Below are positions 41,893-51,499 of a stretch of 64,000 nucleotides of DNA, one piece after another (the stretch's first letter is position 1; every line of letters begins with the position of its first letter). The stretch spans positions 4,486,501-4,550,500 of the forward strand of contig JAPNXP010000012.1 of NCBI GenBank assembly GCA_028753945.1, given 5' to 3'. The stretch comes from Hexactinellida sp. DTS-2022. Lineage: Eukaryota > Porifera > Hexactinellida. Made by a program: the position numbers and the translations under genes. The notes under the pieces are model-generated. The model was given only the letters and a program-made list of their open reading frames with translations. It did not search any database and was not told the DNA's origin.

Positions 41893-41958
41893 AAGATTTG
41901 CTATTGTGATTGTGTGGAGCGAAATGGTAGAGTTTCACACTTGATTTTTGTTTATCTT
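41893..41958 (+). promoter_or_regulatory. SECIS element of SelL (3' UTR)
   Basis: The hairpin has the eukaryotic SECIS core. The 5' quartet strand GTGA is at 41906-41909. After 12 nt comes the apical AAA at 41922-41924, and the 3' quartet strand TGAT is at 41942-41945. Helix II pairs 41912-41920 with 41932-41940 (nine pairs, two of them G-U). A short helix I pairs AAGAT at 41893-41897 with ATCTT at 41954-41958. It lies just after the stop at 41870. It should recruit SBP2 and EFsec to recode both TGA codons. Confidence 0.85.
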
Positions 41959-42016
41959 ACCTGTGCAAATACAAAGGTATATAATAAGAAAACCCCAGTG
42001 CTCTTAGTAAGTAACG

Positions 42017-42022
42017 AATAAA
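42017..42022 (+). terminator. Poly(A) signal candidate of SelL
   Basis: AATAAA located 59 bp after the SECIS, so the SECIS would be retained in the 3' UTR. Confidence 0.4.
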
Positions 42023-42347
42023 TTTGTATATTATGAATTATGACACATTTAGTTTGTCTTTTCCATTTTCTACTACATATAAGCGACTGACGTTCTGATT
42101 TACTTTTAATTAAATTTGCTAAAGCCGGAAGATGATAATTATGGAGCATTCCAACGCTTCAGTAGTAGGGCTTCACTCTCCTATTTAAGATAGCGATATT
42201 TCACGCTATGGCAACGTGGAGGATTTACTACATCACAGGTATGCTAAGAACGCTCTCTTGATGTGAATATGCTCTATTCTCTACTATTTATATACCGGTG
42301 TGTGCATTGTCGTAGAATCACACCAAAAGTAATCTATCCAATTCAAT

Positions 42348-42713
42348 ATGGGCGAAACAGATCCACCAATAAAGGTGGGTGAGACGGAAGTTGTCCCGCG
42401 TGAAGTGACAAAAGTGGCCACAACAGCGAAGGAATACAAACGCCAGCAGAACTACGCACTCCTGCGATACTCAGACATGGTCGAGGACATGCTTCGGGAC
42501 GCTATGGAGCTCAGTGTGTCTGGCTGCGAGAAATTCCCAAAGAACAGAGAAGCGGCCTCTAAGGATATCAAGGATCAAATGGACATTCGGTATGGGAGGG
42601 GCTGGAGTGTGGTTGTAGGAGAGGGATTCTCCTTCGAGGTCACCTACACGATCAATAATATATTATACATGTTCATTGGAGACTTGGGAATATGTGTATG
42701 GAGGTGTGTCTAA
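42348..42713 (+). CDS. DNAL4: Dynein axonemal light chain 4 (LC8-type), 121 aa
   Basis: A single-exon gene starting with MGETD, like vertebrate DNAL4. The LC8 fold spans about residues 35-121: LLRYSDMVEDMLRDAMELSVSGCEKFPKN, IKDQMDIRYGRGW, VVVGEGFSFEVTY and the C-terminal strand GICVWRCV. The GEGFxFE and CVWxC signatures separate DNAL4 from cytoplasmic DYNLL. The human protein is 105 aa; the extra residues are in the N-terminal tail. It is a component of the axonemal outer-arm dynein intermediate/light-chain complex, so it works in motile cilia. A TATA-like TATTTATATA lies about 60 bp upstream (42285-42294). Confidence 0.93.
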   Translation: MGETDPPIKVGETEVVPREVTKVATTAKEYKRQQNYALLRYSDMVEDMLRDAMELSVSGCEKFPKNREAASKDIKDQMDIRYGRGWSVVVGEGFSFEVTYTINNILYMFIGDLGICVWRCV

Positions 42714-42877
42714 ACAACAACAAAAGTATTAGAGTTTATTATCCTTGTAGTATTTCTATATCTCCATTTACAATTCCTAATTCCAACATTATTCAATCAA
42801 TTCAAATTATTTGCTTATTTATTATATTGTAAAAAAAAGTAGCATTTGAATTCTATTTTTTAGAGAAACTTCAGTTA

Positions 42878-43815
42878 CCATATTTTCCCGAATAAGTGCC
42901 GGTGTCATAGTAAATCCTGTTCCCCCGAACAATATTTTCTAGGAAATCCTGTTCCCACACCATATTTCCTAGGGAATAATGTACCCCCCGAGTGTTTCCC
43001 CCTGGTTAATTTTGTTCCCCCGAACAATATTCACTAGTAAATATTGTTCCCCCAAACAGTATTCGCTAGTAAATATTGTTCCCCCGAACAGTGCAGATTC
43101 ACTAGAAAATTATCTTCCCCACAATACAAAATGGAACTAAGGTTACTAGAATATGTAGAAGAGTTGTGAATTACCTATTACACGTATTACGTACTTCTCG
43201 CTCTTTGAACACCCTGCTGTATACTTTCCTCCCGGAAGATATAGGCGAATATGGAGGTACAGAAAAGACACATGTGTTGTCTACTTTTCAATATATGGAA
43301 TATGGTCGAATTTCTCCAATGTGTTATGGATAAATGCAGAATAATGCGTAATACTGTTTAGTTTCTATAATTGTTCAATTAATTTATGGACAACTACTAA
43401 TTGGATTTTCTCGAATTCACTTTCGATTGTGTCATATCAATATAACATACTGTACGGATGTTAATATTACTACCTGTACTAAAAGGGGGAACAATATTTA
43501 CTAGCGAATACTGTTCGGGGAACAATATTTTTTATTAGGCAGAGGGGAACAAGATTCCCTAGAGGGGAACAATATTTCCTAGGGAAAATAGTTCGGGGAA
43601 CAATTTTCACGGGGGAACAGGATCTCCTCTGACACCGGGTCAATCAAAATGACATTGGTATGATAAAAATCTAAACACATTAGTTGATCACTGGAGTGTA
43701 ATTCCATTGATTTTGCAACTTCAGTATGTGAGAACCATTAGAACCGACCTAATTATTATTATTCTCTGGATTTTTCAAAAAATTTCAAGACAATTTTTGG
43801 CCCACGAAACAATAA
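42878..43815. mobile_element. Second copy of the CCGTATTTCCC MITE, interrupted and 3'-truncated
   Basis: The left end CCATATTTTCCCGAATAAG after TA corresponds to 41065. The body resumes at 43635 (CCGGGTCAATCAAAATGACA) and runs parallel to 41085-41270. The right terminal repeat is lost near 43815. Confidence 0.75.
42903..43634. mobile_element. Nested palindromic element with CCGG target duplication, 732 bp
   Basis: Ends TGTCA...TGACA, flanked by CCGG at 42899-42902 and 43635-43638. Comparison with the uninterrupted MITE copy at 41065 supports the insertion point. The arms carry repeated, mutually inverted GTTCCCCCGAACAATATT-type units near both ends, so the whole element can fold into long hairpins. 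No coding capacity; superfamily not assigned. Confidence 0.7.
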
Positions 43816-44066
43816 AGCAGTAGGGTATTCAAAAATATTCAAAGCAGTAGGGTATTCAAAAATATTCGACCGATTGAATTTCTAGCGAGTATACCAAGGA
43901 TTCAAGTGGGAATAAGATTTGTCAAGATTTAAGAATGTACAACACTTTCTGAAGGTTCCAAATTAAATATACGTACTGTCAATATTTCGTAACCAAACGA
44001 AATCTGTTCTTTCGTTTCATATCAAGTTCATAATGTAGTACCAGTCCTCAGTGAATAGTTGTATGT

Positions 44067-44414
44067 CTAAAAGCTCTCCGATGGCCAATCTAGAACTTTA
44101 TCAATTCCGTATTTACCTTTCGCAAACTTCCCGTACTTGTTCTCAGCCTGGTAGGTAGGCAGTTCAGTGACCTTGTACCCAATCTTCTGTGTATCGGTTT
44201 GTGGATAGTTGCCCTTGGAATTTGTACTCTCTGTCTCAGATTTTTCCAATAATTCCTCTTTGGTCAAGTTCCCTTCTGTTCCCTGTGCTAAGAAACCCCA
44301 AGTGTCAGGCCACTTCTTCTGTAAGTCCAACTCTCTCTTCACGTGGTCCTTCCATATTTCGTCATTATGCACGAAATTACAGCCTTTAGAAACGAGTTGT
44401 CTTGAACCGAGCAT
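44067..44414 (-). CDS. CIMIP1: CIMIP1/C20orf85-like ciliary microtubule inner protein, 115 aa
   Basis: A small single-exon gene. The segment NFVHNDEIWKDHVKRELDLQ and the following WPDTWGFL align with the conserved N-terminal core of human C20orf85 (pattern N-V-DEIWK...WP-NWGFL). The C-terminal half is lineage-specific and rich in Lys/Thr/Tyr. The family sits inside axonemal doublet microtubules. Its position beside DNAL4 gives two ciliary genes in convergent orientation, which may be coincidental. The match rests on one short block, so confidence is moderate. Confidence 0.65.
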   Translation of the reverse strand: MLGSRQLVSKGCNFVHNDEIWKDHVKRELDLQKKWPDTWGFLAQGTEGNLTKEELLEKSETESTNSKGNYPQTDTQKIGYKVTELPTYQAENKYGKFAKGKYGIDKVLDWPSESF

Positions 44415-44665
44415 TCGAATAAATAATGTAACATTGCATGGGAATAATTATATATGTGAGTACATACTCAAAAGTTGCAACACTTGGATCTGATTGGTCA
44501 TAAAATCTTGGGAATTGTTACCAAGTATTATCATATGTTATACGTATATCATCACTTTATTATATACAATACTAACTAGCAGCTGAATTAAAATACAATC
44601 ATATTAATTAATACTAATAATAGTAGTAATAAGTTAATAACTATAATATTCTGAAGCAAATAAAA

Positions 44666-46285
44666 TCAAGTATTCAGTTCAAGTGAGGCTCCTAGGCCGT
44701 TATTCCTAATCGCATACACACTCCTAGCTATTTGTGACAGAGACGGGATTCTGTTGATTAGGGGATTGAATCGGTTGAGGATATCTTTTAGAATTGATTT
44801 ATGCTTGTACTTCCAAGACAGGATCACAAGGTACCCAAACAGGCCTTCTCGCAGACACAGCTTGATATTATTTTCATCCATGAACGTAGCAGAGACAATA
44901 GTTAGGGCCATATCCAGGTAGCTATCAATCAACCCTCTGTTGTCCCGGAGTATCCACAGCGGTGCCGACTGCGGTATAAATAGCACGTCAATGAATGGGA
45001 GAGTTGAACCCCAAGAGGTCCCCCTTGTCTTTTCTCTCTCAGCGATGTCAAAGTCGTAAGTACAGTTCTTCTGCTGTTGGAATTTGATCTTGAAGTACCC
45101 GGGGGAGTAGCCATTCGGAAGGTCGAACTTCGGATTGCGAAGGAGAGCCATGTAAAACAAAATCAGCCCGTAAGCAATCTCAGAGTCGGAATTCGAAAAG
45201 AAATCCAATCCGTCCAACTTGTTGCTAAGCTTCTGTACAATTCCAGCCTTCTTCATTACCTTAGGAACTTTGGGATGGCTGGCTAGAGTGAAGAGAAGCG
45301 TGCTCACGATGCTCATGGCAAATCTGTCAGTTGTCTTTGTAAAGTAGTCAACCAGTTTAGTCAAAAACTTGAGATTTGTGCCCAGGAACTCCTGGCCCGC
45401 TGGAAACTCCCCGAACCCCGCTAATAGTCCAACAGACCCATATTTAACAGGATCCGTTGCGCCAATAGCAGTGAACTGGTCACGAGCGATGACGTGCACA
45501 TTCTTGTTCATAAGGATGACCCTCTCCTCCAGGTTCTCCCCGTAGTCCCACAGCACGAGCATAGAAGAGACGGTGAGCTCCTCGCAGCAGAGCGCGTCTG
45601 CCCACTGCCATATCTTTATAACTTTATCAATCAAGTTCCTGTCTGCCATGTAGATACGATGACAGGTAGTAGCTTCATTCCTCCAGGGGAGCAGGACGGT
45701 TTGGTTCAGGTCATCCAATGATTGTATCAAATGCTGTATGTCATTCTCTAGGTGCTGGGTTGGGGGATTGGGGGTATAGGCATCTGTGGATTTAGTCTTT
45801 GGAGGGTTGACGTGCAGATTGTAGAACCGCTCTATCTCTGCAGAGATGTTGAGTAGAGACTTGTAACTATCGAACTCTGAGCGTCCGAAATATTCCAGTT
45901 TGAGCTGGTCTCCCTCTCTGAGAGAGACGTCGAGAGACAGAGACTGTCTGTCAAACAGAACCATCTCCTTGACAGACAGTCGCAGCTGACAGATGATAGG
46001 AATATTCAGCTTTTCAGAGATCAGCTGCTTCAGGTCCTTCACAGTCTCGGGTAACTCTTTGAGTACCAACAGCTCTGAGTGTCTACAGTCGGTCTCCACG
46101 CAGTAACATTGCAGGGTGAGAGAGGCGGGTAGAGCGAGTCTGCAGCGGACTGTGGTAGTAGTGGAAGGAATAAACTTCGGGATTTGTATACTATGTGTTT
46201 TTCTCTGTTTCGGGTTTGTAGGAGGGAAAGATTGACTAACAGTAGAATTACGCAAAGAACGTTTCCTAGTATTATTTTGAGTCAT
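44666..46285 (-). CDS. Ubiquitin-like-domain protein with helical-repeat C-terminus, 539 aa
   Basis: A single-exon gene. After a basic Ser/Thr-rich N-terminus (1-50), residues about 53-132 look like a ubiquitin-like beta-grasp fold: TLQCYCVETDCRHSELLVL, ETVKDLKQLISEKLNIPI, MVLFDRQSLSLDVSLREGDQL. The remaining 400 residues are leucine-rich helices (for example MSIVSTLLFTLASHPKVPKVM and YGLILFYMALLRNPKF) that could form ARM/HEAT-like repeats. I do not recognise the family. A role as a scaffold with a non-conjugated ubiquitin-like domain is only inference: the domain is internal and has no terminal Gly-Gly. Nearby genes give no clue. Confidence 0.75.
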   Translation of the reverse strand: MTQNNTRKRSLRNSTVSQSFPPTNPKQRKTHSIQIPKFIPSTTTTVRCRLALPASLTLQCYCVETDCRHSELLVLKELPETVKDLKQLISEKLNIPIICQLRLSVKEMVLFDRQSLSLDVSLREGDQLKLEYFGRSEFDSYKSLLNISAEIERFYNLHVNPPKTKSTDAYTPNPPTQHLENDIQHLIQSLDDLNQTVLLPWRNEATTCHRIYMADRNLIDKVIKIWQWADALCCEELTVSSMLVLWDYGENLEERVILMNKNVHVIARDQFTAIGATDPVKYGSVGLLAGFGEFPAGQEFLGTNLKFLTKLVDYFTKTTDRFAMSIVSTLLFTLASHPKVPKVMKKAGIVQKLSNKLDGLDFFSNSDSEIAYGLILFYMALLRNPKFDLPNGYSPGYFKIKFQQQKNCTYDFDIAEREKTRGTSWGSTLPFIDVLFIPQSAPLWILRDNRGLIDSYLDMALTIVSATFMDENNIKLCLREGLFGYLVILSWKYKHKSILKDILNRFNPLINRIPSLSQIARSVYAIRNNGLGASLELNT

Positions 46286-46691
46286 TAGCAGCTACCACCT
46301 TTGATTAGATTTATATGTATTAGTAAATGTATATTAGCTATAGCTATGTATGGATAACCATGTAGAAACATATATTGAAATATGGTAAGATATCAATGCA
46401 GATATAAGAAACCAGAGAATAGAGAGAATGTAGAATATCAATTTCTTAGGAATCTATTGAATGCAACTGAGAAGTTATTAACAAAAGATTAAGATTAATC
46501 GCCTGAACAGGAATTCGATAACATTAATTAATTTATTATTTATACACTAAAACAAGGTATTACTTAAAAAAAATAAAAACAAAAATTTGACAACCACAAA
46601 AGCATCCCTACATAATTAATTAAACTGTTACTATACCTAATAGTAACTATGAAGCATATCTAAAAGCTGTAAATAACACCTCTCGAAGAAC
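46286..46691. other. Spacer between ubiquitin-like protein gene and CYP array
   Basis: About 400 bp. The tandem-array repeat starts near 46505 (CGCCTGAACAGGAATT). Nothing else was recognised. Confidence 0.5.
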
Positions 46692-48251
46692 CTAGTGTTT
46701 CTGTAGCTTTCTCAGGTTAATATGGAGACCGCCTTCACACTTAGTAATCACCTGAGGAATGCGAACAATCTCTTTGGCAACAGAAACTAACTCAAAATTA
46801 TTTAGAATCTTTGACACAGCTATGACTTCTTCGCTAACTGCGAACTTCTGTCCGATGCAGTTCCTAGCTCCCCCAGAGAACGGGACATATGCAAACGGAT
46901 GGCCCCCAGGTACATCTTCTTCGAATCTATGAGGATTGTACTTTCCAGGATCCTCCCACACATCAGGCCTCCTGTGACATAAAGTTATCGCCAAGACAAG
47001 CCAGACCCCCTTGGGAATAGTGTGCTCCCCCACCTTCAGCTCTTCTGTCAGCTCTCGATGCACAAACGGAACGGGAGGGTAGAGACGCATTGCTTCCTTA
47101 ATACACATGGTGGTGAACTTAAGATTGGCCACATCCTCAGATCCTACAAAGTCCCTGCCCCCTAGCACGCCCCGTATCTCCTCTCTGCACTTGTCCTGGT
47201 GCTGGGGGTGGAGTCCCAGCAGATACAGGCTCCAGGACACCCCCGATGCGGTAGTGTCGTGCCCCTCGAACAGAAACGTGTTCATCTCCTCCATGATGTC
47301 ATTGTTAGTGAGATGCGCTCCAGACTGGTCAGTCGCAGTCAGGAGAATGTCAATGAAGTCCTTTTTCTTAGCAGGACGAGGTGAAGATTGCAATTCTTCG
47401 AAGTAAGCTTTCCTCCTAGCCTTAACCACCTTCATAGAATGGTCATGAATGATCTTACAACACTTGCGGAATTTAAACCCTTCAGGAGACAAGTGGAAGA
47501 CAGACCTGACCTGATAAGGAATGTACGAGATCTGTGTATTCGAAGATTTATTGTTGTAGTATATTGAATCGATGTATTCGCTATCAGGTGAACCAGGCTG
47601 TTGGCAATTTGAGGTGTAAGAACATGCACAGCGTAGCATCACGTCCAACGTCATTAGTCCCACGTCATCACATATTTCCAGTTGACAAGTACCCTCCTTC
47701 GCCAACCGACCCCACTTCTCAACCAAGCAGTCAGCTGCTGCATTGTATATTGAAATGTAACTGTTTAGAATCTCAAAATGAAATGCAGGTGTCAACATGC
47801 GTCTACGTGTGTGCCATTTTTCATTATTAGAGATTAGCAAGCCTTCTCCCAAGTAGGGTTTGACCAAATTATACACCTTTGCCTTAGGGGCTGTGGTCGC
47901 TTTCATGCATAGCACACGCCCTATTACCTCAGGGTGTGTAAGCACAATAGTATACAAAAACGGACCCATTCTCCCTCGGAAAAATTGATGTTCTAAATGA
48001 TCTCGCGTGTAAGCCTCGCACCACTGGAGACCACGCTCGGTCGGTAGGAAGTATCTCATTGTGCCTAAGATAAACTCTATGGGGGGGCCGGGCAGCTTGT
48101 CTAGGATCGGTTTATTTTTCGAGAAATAAATGAACGCTTCCAGCTCGTAGAGTTGGTATATTAGGAGTGCGAGCAGAAATGGAATAACAATGTAAGTTAA
48201 ATTGTCCCAAATAATCGAGAGAAAGAGATACGCATATTCACTTATGAACAT
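46692..48251 (-). CDS. CYP4-like cytochrome P450, tandem copy 1, 519 aa
   Basis: A single-exon P450 with all key motifs. There is an N-terminal membrane anchor (about 15-35), the proline hinge LPGPP, the I-helix EGHDTT at 329-334, ExxR at E386/R389, and heme-binding FSGGARNCIG at 458-467 with C465 as the thiolate ligand. The FEGHDTTASG block is characteristic of CYP4 (clan 4) enzymes, which hydroxylate fatty acids and other lipids at the ER membrane. It differs from copies 2 and 3 at only a few percent of positions (for example SSNTQIS against SVNSQIT). A TATA-like box conserved in all three copies lies about 70 bp upstream. No frame damage is seen, so it should be functional. Confidence 0.96.
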   Translation of the reverse strand: MFISEYAYLFLSIIWDNLTYIVIPFLLALLIYQLYELEAFIYFSKNKPILDKLPGPPIEFILGTMRYFLPTERGLQWCEAYTRDHLEHQFFRGRMGPFLYTIVLTHPEVIGRVLCMKATTAPKAKVYNLVKPYLGEGLLISNNEKWHTRRRMLTPAFHFEILNSYISIYNAAADCLVEKWGRLAKEGTCQLEICDDVGLMTLDVMLRCACSYTSNCQQPGSPDSEYIDSIYYNNKSSNTQISYIPYQVRSVFHLSPEGFKFRKCCKIIHDHSMKVVKARRKAYFEELQSSPRPAKKKDFIDILLTATDQSGAHLTNNDIMEEMNTFLFEGHDTTASGVSWSLYLLGLHPQHQDKCREEIRGVLGGRDFVGSEDVANLKFTTMCIKEAMRLYPPVPFVHRELTEELKVGEHTIPKGVWLVLAITLCHRRPDVWEDPGKYNPHRFEEDVPGGHPFAYVPFSGGARNCIGQKFAVSEEVIAVSKILNNFELVSVAKEIVRIPQVITKCEGGLHINLRKLQKH

Positions 48252-48317
48252 TTTATTCTACAGTATAACAGTAACAATATATTGGTCTAGTTTGCTGTAC
48301 TGGCGACTGTGAATCAC

Positions 48318-48327
48318 TTTTTATATA
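48318..48327 (-). promoter_or_regulatory. TATA box candidate of CYP copy 1
   Basis: TATATAAAAA on the minus strand, about 70 bp before the ATG. It is conserved at 53126-53135 and 57545-57554 in the other two copies. Confidence 0.5.
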
Positions 48328-48533
48328 AAAATCATGCTTTGTACGTATTTATATTGCAAGACATGCCTTCCCACTAGCTAGTCACAATGGGGCCTAATAC
48401 CCACTTGAATGAGTCTGTGTTGTAATGTGATCAGTTTATTATACAGCCATTTGTAAATTTACTTCTAATCCTGGTCTGATCCAATTTTCATAAGCCTAAA
48501 TCACAAAGGATTCCAAATTTTCGCGCTCCTAAT

Positions 48534-49168
48534 TCAAATTTTCAAAAAATCATGCTCCGAAACAGGGGCGTCAGAAGGGGGGGGGGCACGTGCCCCCCTC
48601 AAAAATATCGGTGCCCCTACCACGGTGCCCCCCTCATCTGTGCATCCCCTCGCCTGAGCCCCTTCCCCTGTCCAAATAGATGAAATAACAAAACCAATGA
48701 TACACATGAGTTCAAATGTCATGATACTACTGCTCTTATCCGATGTGAAACTATCAAAAAGACATAAAATCACGTCATTGTAACTTAGTGTTGTAATTAC
48801 ATTGTAGTGTCGATCGTCCTCTGCTGAAATATTTATAATTCTCTCTTTAGGATAATCTCCAGGGGGGAAGTGAGTGGTGAAATCTTCCATTCCATATGAG
48901 GAGATACGGTACACTCGTATCTGAAGCCCCAGGGTATAACCAAGTAGGAACATCCCAATCTATTAAACCGAACTTCTTTGACCTAATTAGCAATAATCAT
49001 AATGCAATAGTATATTAATTATCAAGTATGTAGGTGTACCTCGTAAGCTAAGTTGGCAAGACACAACTGCAATACTTCCATTGTGTTTCCTTGTTCGTGG
49101 AACTCTCTTTTGTTAGCAAATGACCACTTCTTCAAAAATGGGTACTTGTCAAACATTGGTTTAACACA
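48534..49168 (-). pseudogene. OTULIN remnant 1 (exons C and E only)
   Basis: A broken copy of the gene at 57758-60151. It keeps the 43-codon exon C (49168-49040) with splice sites and most of the last exon, including DDRHYN. It lacks exons A and B (which hold the catalytic cysteine) and exon D. Exon D was lost by a deletion that joins its first six codons directly to the last exon, out of frame. The 3' end (48534-48778) is replaced by sequence containing a hAT-like CAGGGGCGTCAGAAG stretch, so the frame runs on through repeat-derived codons. It cannot encode an active deubiquitinase. Confidence 0.85.
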
Positions 49169-49202
49169 CTATGAAAAATAGTATTATATATTAAGTAAAA
49201 TA

Positions 49203-49396
49203 CAGTCAGGTTCTTTAATTATGAACATTCAAGGGACCAAAAATTGTGTTCATAATAGAGAGACTTCATAATAAGCGAACTCAACTTAATACAAATCCTA
49301 TGTAAGTTGTTAAATTGGGACCGTAGGGCTTGTTCATAATAAAAAATCTTCATATTAAGCAGACGAAATCTTGTTCATAATAAGCAGACCTGACTG
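49203..49396. mobile_element. pogo/Tigger-like MITE with an empty site in unit 2
   Basis: Ends CAGTCAGGTTCTTTAATTAT and (reverse) CAGTCAGGTCTGCTTATTAT, flanked by TA. The paralogous site in unit 2 (about 54006-54009) has a single TA and no element, which fixes both boundaries. Confidence 0.95.
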
Positions 49397-49849
49397 TATT
49401 ACTAGTACAATGGCGTTTGCCTACTAGAAATGACTCTGTTAGCAATCTACTTTCATGTCCAAGCGAGCATTTTAAACTAATTGTGTTCCTAAAAGCAAGT
49501 TCGCCTATTATAGCAAGCAAATTTCGTGTGCAAAATGCGACTTGCTAAAGTGTATTAAAGACAGAGACCATAGTATCTTAGTGTTTAACTACAACATTTC
49601 CTTTCCTACTCATCCAAAAGAAGAACGATTTCTATACAATGAAGTAAACATCAATTTAGCAAGACAAATATTGGAAAGCAACTTGGAAATTTTGCGAATC
49701 TGGGGTCAGACGTCAATACGCTCTGGATCTCTTACACTAAAGTATATCAATTAATCCTCTCTTGTGTTCCTAAGAAAGATGCCGCTATTTCCTAGATAAC
49801 GAATCACTCTGAGTTACCATTAAGGATAAAAAGCTTCCTGGAGTAGATA

Positions 49850-50034
49850 CAGTCAACTCCGCTTGATCGGGTCACATCGGGACCAGGTTGTTTTGACCCG
49901 ATTAAGCGGAGAAACCGATTAACCGAAAATATTGTAAGCCAAACTGTAATTCTGTCCTATAAATCCTGTGAAATTTTGATCCTATTAAGCGATGAAACCG
50001 ATTAACCGGTGTCCCAATTAAGCGGAGTATACTG
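49850..50034. mobile_element. pogo/Tigger-like MITE with an empty site in unit 2 (inside LINE fragment)
   Basis: Ends CAGTCAACTCCGCTTGATCG and (reverse) CAGTATACTCCGCTTAATTG, flanked by TA. In unit 2 the site reads GGAGTAGATACAAGAATACA with one TA (about 54470). Confidence 0.95.
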
Positions 50035-50064
50035 TACAAGAATACACCATCATACAGCAATCTG

Positions 50065-51270
50065 ATGATATACATTCAAGCAAGAAATAAGGTAGCCGCT
50101 TTGATTACTAAACTAAGGCGTTCATTTGAAAATAGATTAACATCGGAGATACGTATTCCCAAAGATGTACGTAAACTTTTCCAATACGCTAAGCAACGTA
50201 TGTCCACCCAGAATCCAAATATATGCTTAGTGAAAAGAGATGGCTGGTCTTCATACATCAATTTAACTCTGTTTATACACCAACAGTCAACAGAGGATCG
50301 TATGCCGCCCCGCTACCATTTATTCATAACTCAGTTGATGACATTGATATTAATGAAGGTTTAATTTGACAAAAAATTGAACTGTTAAATATATCTAAGA
50401 CTCCAGGACCAGACGATATTCACCCCTTACTATTAAAACAATTTCCTGACTATCTATCAGGGCCGCTCTGCATTATATTTAATTTGAGTCTTAAAACAGG
50501 CTTACTTCCGGACGATTGGAAAGCCGCCAACATTGTACCTATACTGCTATACATAAGAAACAGGAACGTAAATATGCAAAAAACTATCGCCCTATTTCTC
50601 TCACATCTATCGTAATGAAATTGTTTGAATCAATACTCAAACCACATATAATAAGCCACTTGTTAAACAACAACCTATTAACCCAGAACAGCATGGCTTT
50701 GTGCCCAAGCGTTCTTGCGTCTCAAACCTCTTGGAGTTCGTGGAGAACTGGTCTTCATCAATTGATAAAGGTTTGCCTGGCCCTGTAGACATAGTGTAAA
50801 TTTTGAGAAAGCCTTCGATCGAGTGTAATAAATATATTGCTCGACAAATTGGATGCAATTGGTTTCCGAGGTAACTTATTGCGATGGTTCACTTCATATA
50901 TCTATCACTGACAGAAAACGTAAAACAAAGGGTTAAAATAAACCAATCATATTCTCCTTGGTCACGAGTGCCTGGAGGGATACCTCAAGGCTCCGTCTTA
51001 GGACCCTTACTCTTTCTAATATATACATTCGATATGCCAACACACTCAAATATCACTCCCTTCAAATTATCTGGCTCTAAGTTTCTGTCAACATTTGCAG
51101 ATGATACGAAATTGTATTGTCAGTCAAAAGATCGAAACAACTGTGCCAACCTACAGCGGGACCTAAATAACCTCTCTGTCTGGTCCAAACTAAACCACAT
51201 GTCAATAAACATTGACAATCAACTGTATTATACCTCGGTAGGTCCAATACAACGTATACACTATTTGTGA
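50065..51270 (+). mobile_element. Non-LTR retrotransposon reverse-transcriptase fragment, unit 1
   Basis: A frameshifted, truncated RT of a CR1/Jockey-like LINE. Recognisable blocks are KTPGPDD-type palm start, NYRPISLTSIVMKLFE, a decayed FEKAFDR, GIPQGSVLGPLLFL and the catalytic FADDTKL (about 51096). Several frame breaks show it is dead. It sits at the junction between tandem units. Confidence 0.88.
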
Positions 51271-51499
51271 ATTTCCAATGACTGGGACCTCTACTATTAA
51301 GCGCCTGAACAGGAATTTTATAATATTATTTATACACAAAAACAAGGATATCTCTGTATAACATTAAAAAATAAAAACAAAAATTTAACAACCCCAAAAG
51401 CATCCCTACATGATGAACTGTTCATGTGATTTACTACCGAATAGCGATAACTATGAAGCATATCTTAATAAAAGCTGTAAATAACCCCTCTCAAAGAAC

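Larger units (their letters stand above)
42714..44066. other. Intergenic spacer between DNAL4 and CIMIP1, filled by nested transposons
   Basis: About 1.35 kb, of which more than half is a MITE (from 42878) interrupted by a second element (42903-43634). A short tandem duplication of CAGTAGGGTATTCAAAAATATTC follows near 43815-43870. No gene was seen. Confidence 0.6.
46505..51299. repeat. Tandem unit 1: CYP4-like gene, OTULIN remnant, LINE fragment
   Basis: First of three copies. It starts at CGCCTGAACAGGAATT and ends where the same string recurs near 51303. It is longer than unit 2 mainly because of two MITE insertions (49203-49396 and 49850-50034). Confidence 0.85.

Noticed and set aside
43000..43110. 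CRISPR-like regular repeats (GTTCCCCCGAACA units)
   Set aside because: Imperfect units with no unique spacers, inside an inverted-repeat transposon of an animal genome.
48555..48675. Complete hAT element at the G-rich CAGGGGCGTCAG sequence
   Set aside because: The left end resembles hAT, but no matching right end or 8-bp duplication was found; treated as a scrap in the OTULIN remnant.
50516..50788. Short frames inside the LINE fragments as host genes
   Set aside because: They are pieces of a frameshifted reverse transcriptase.
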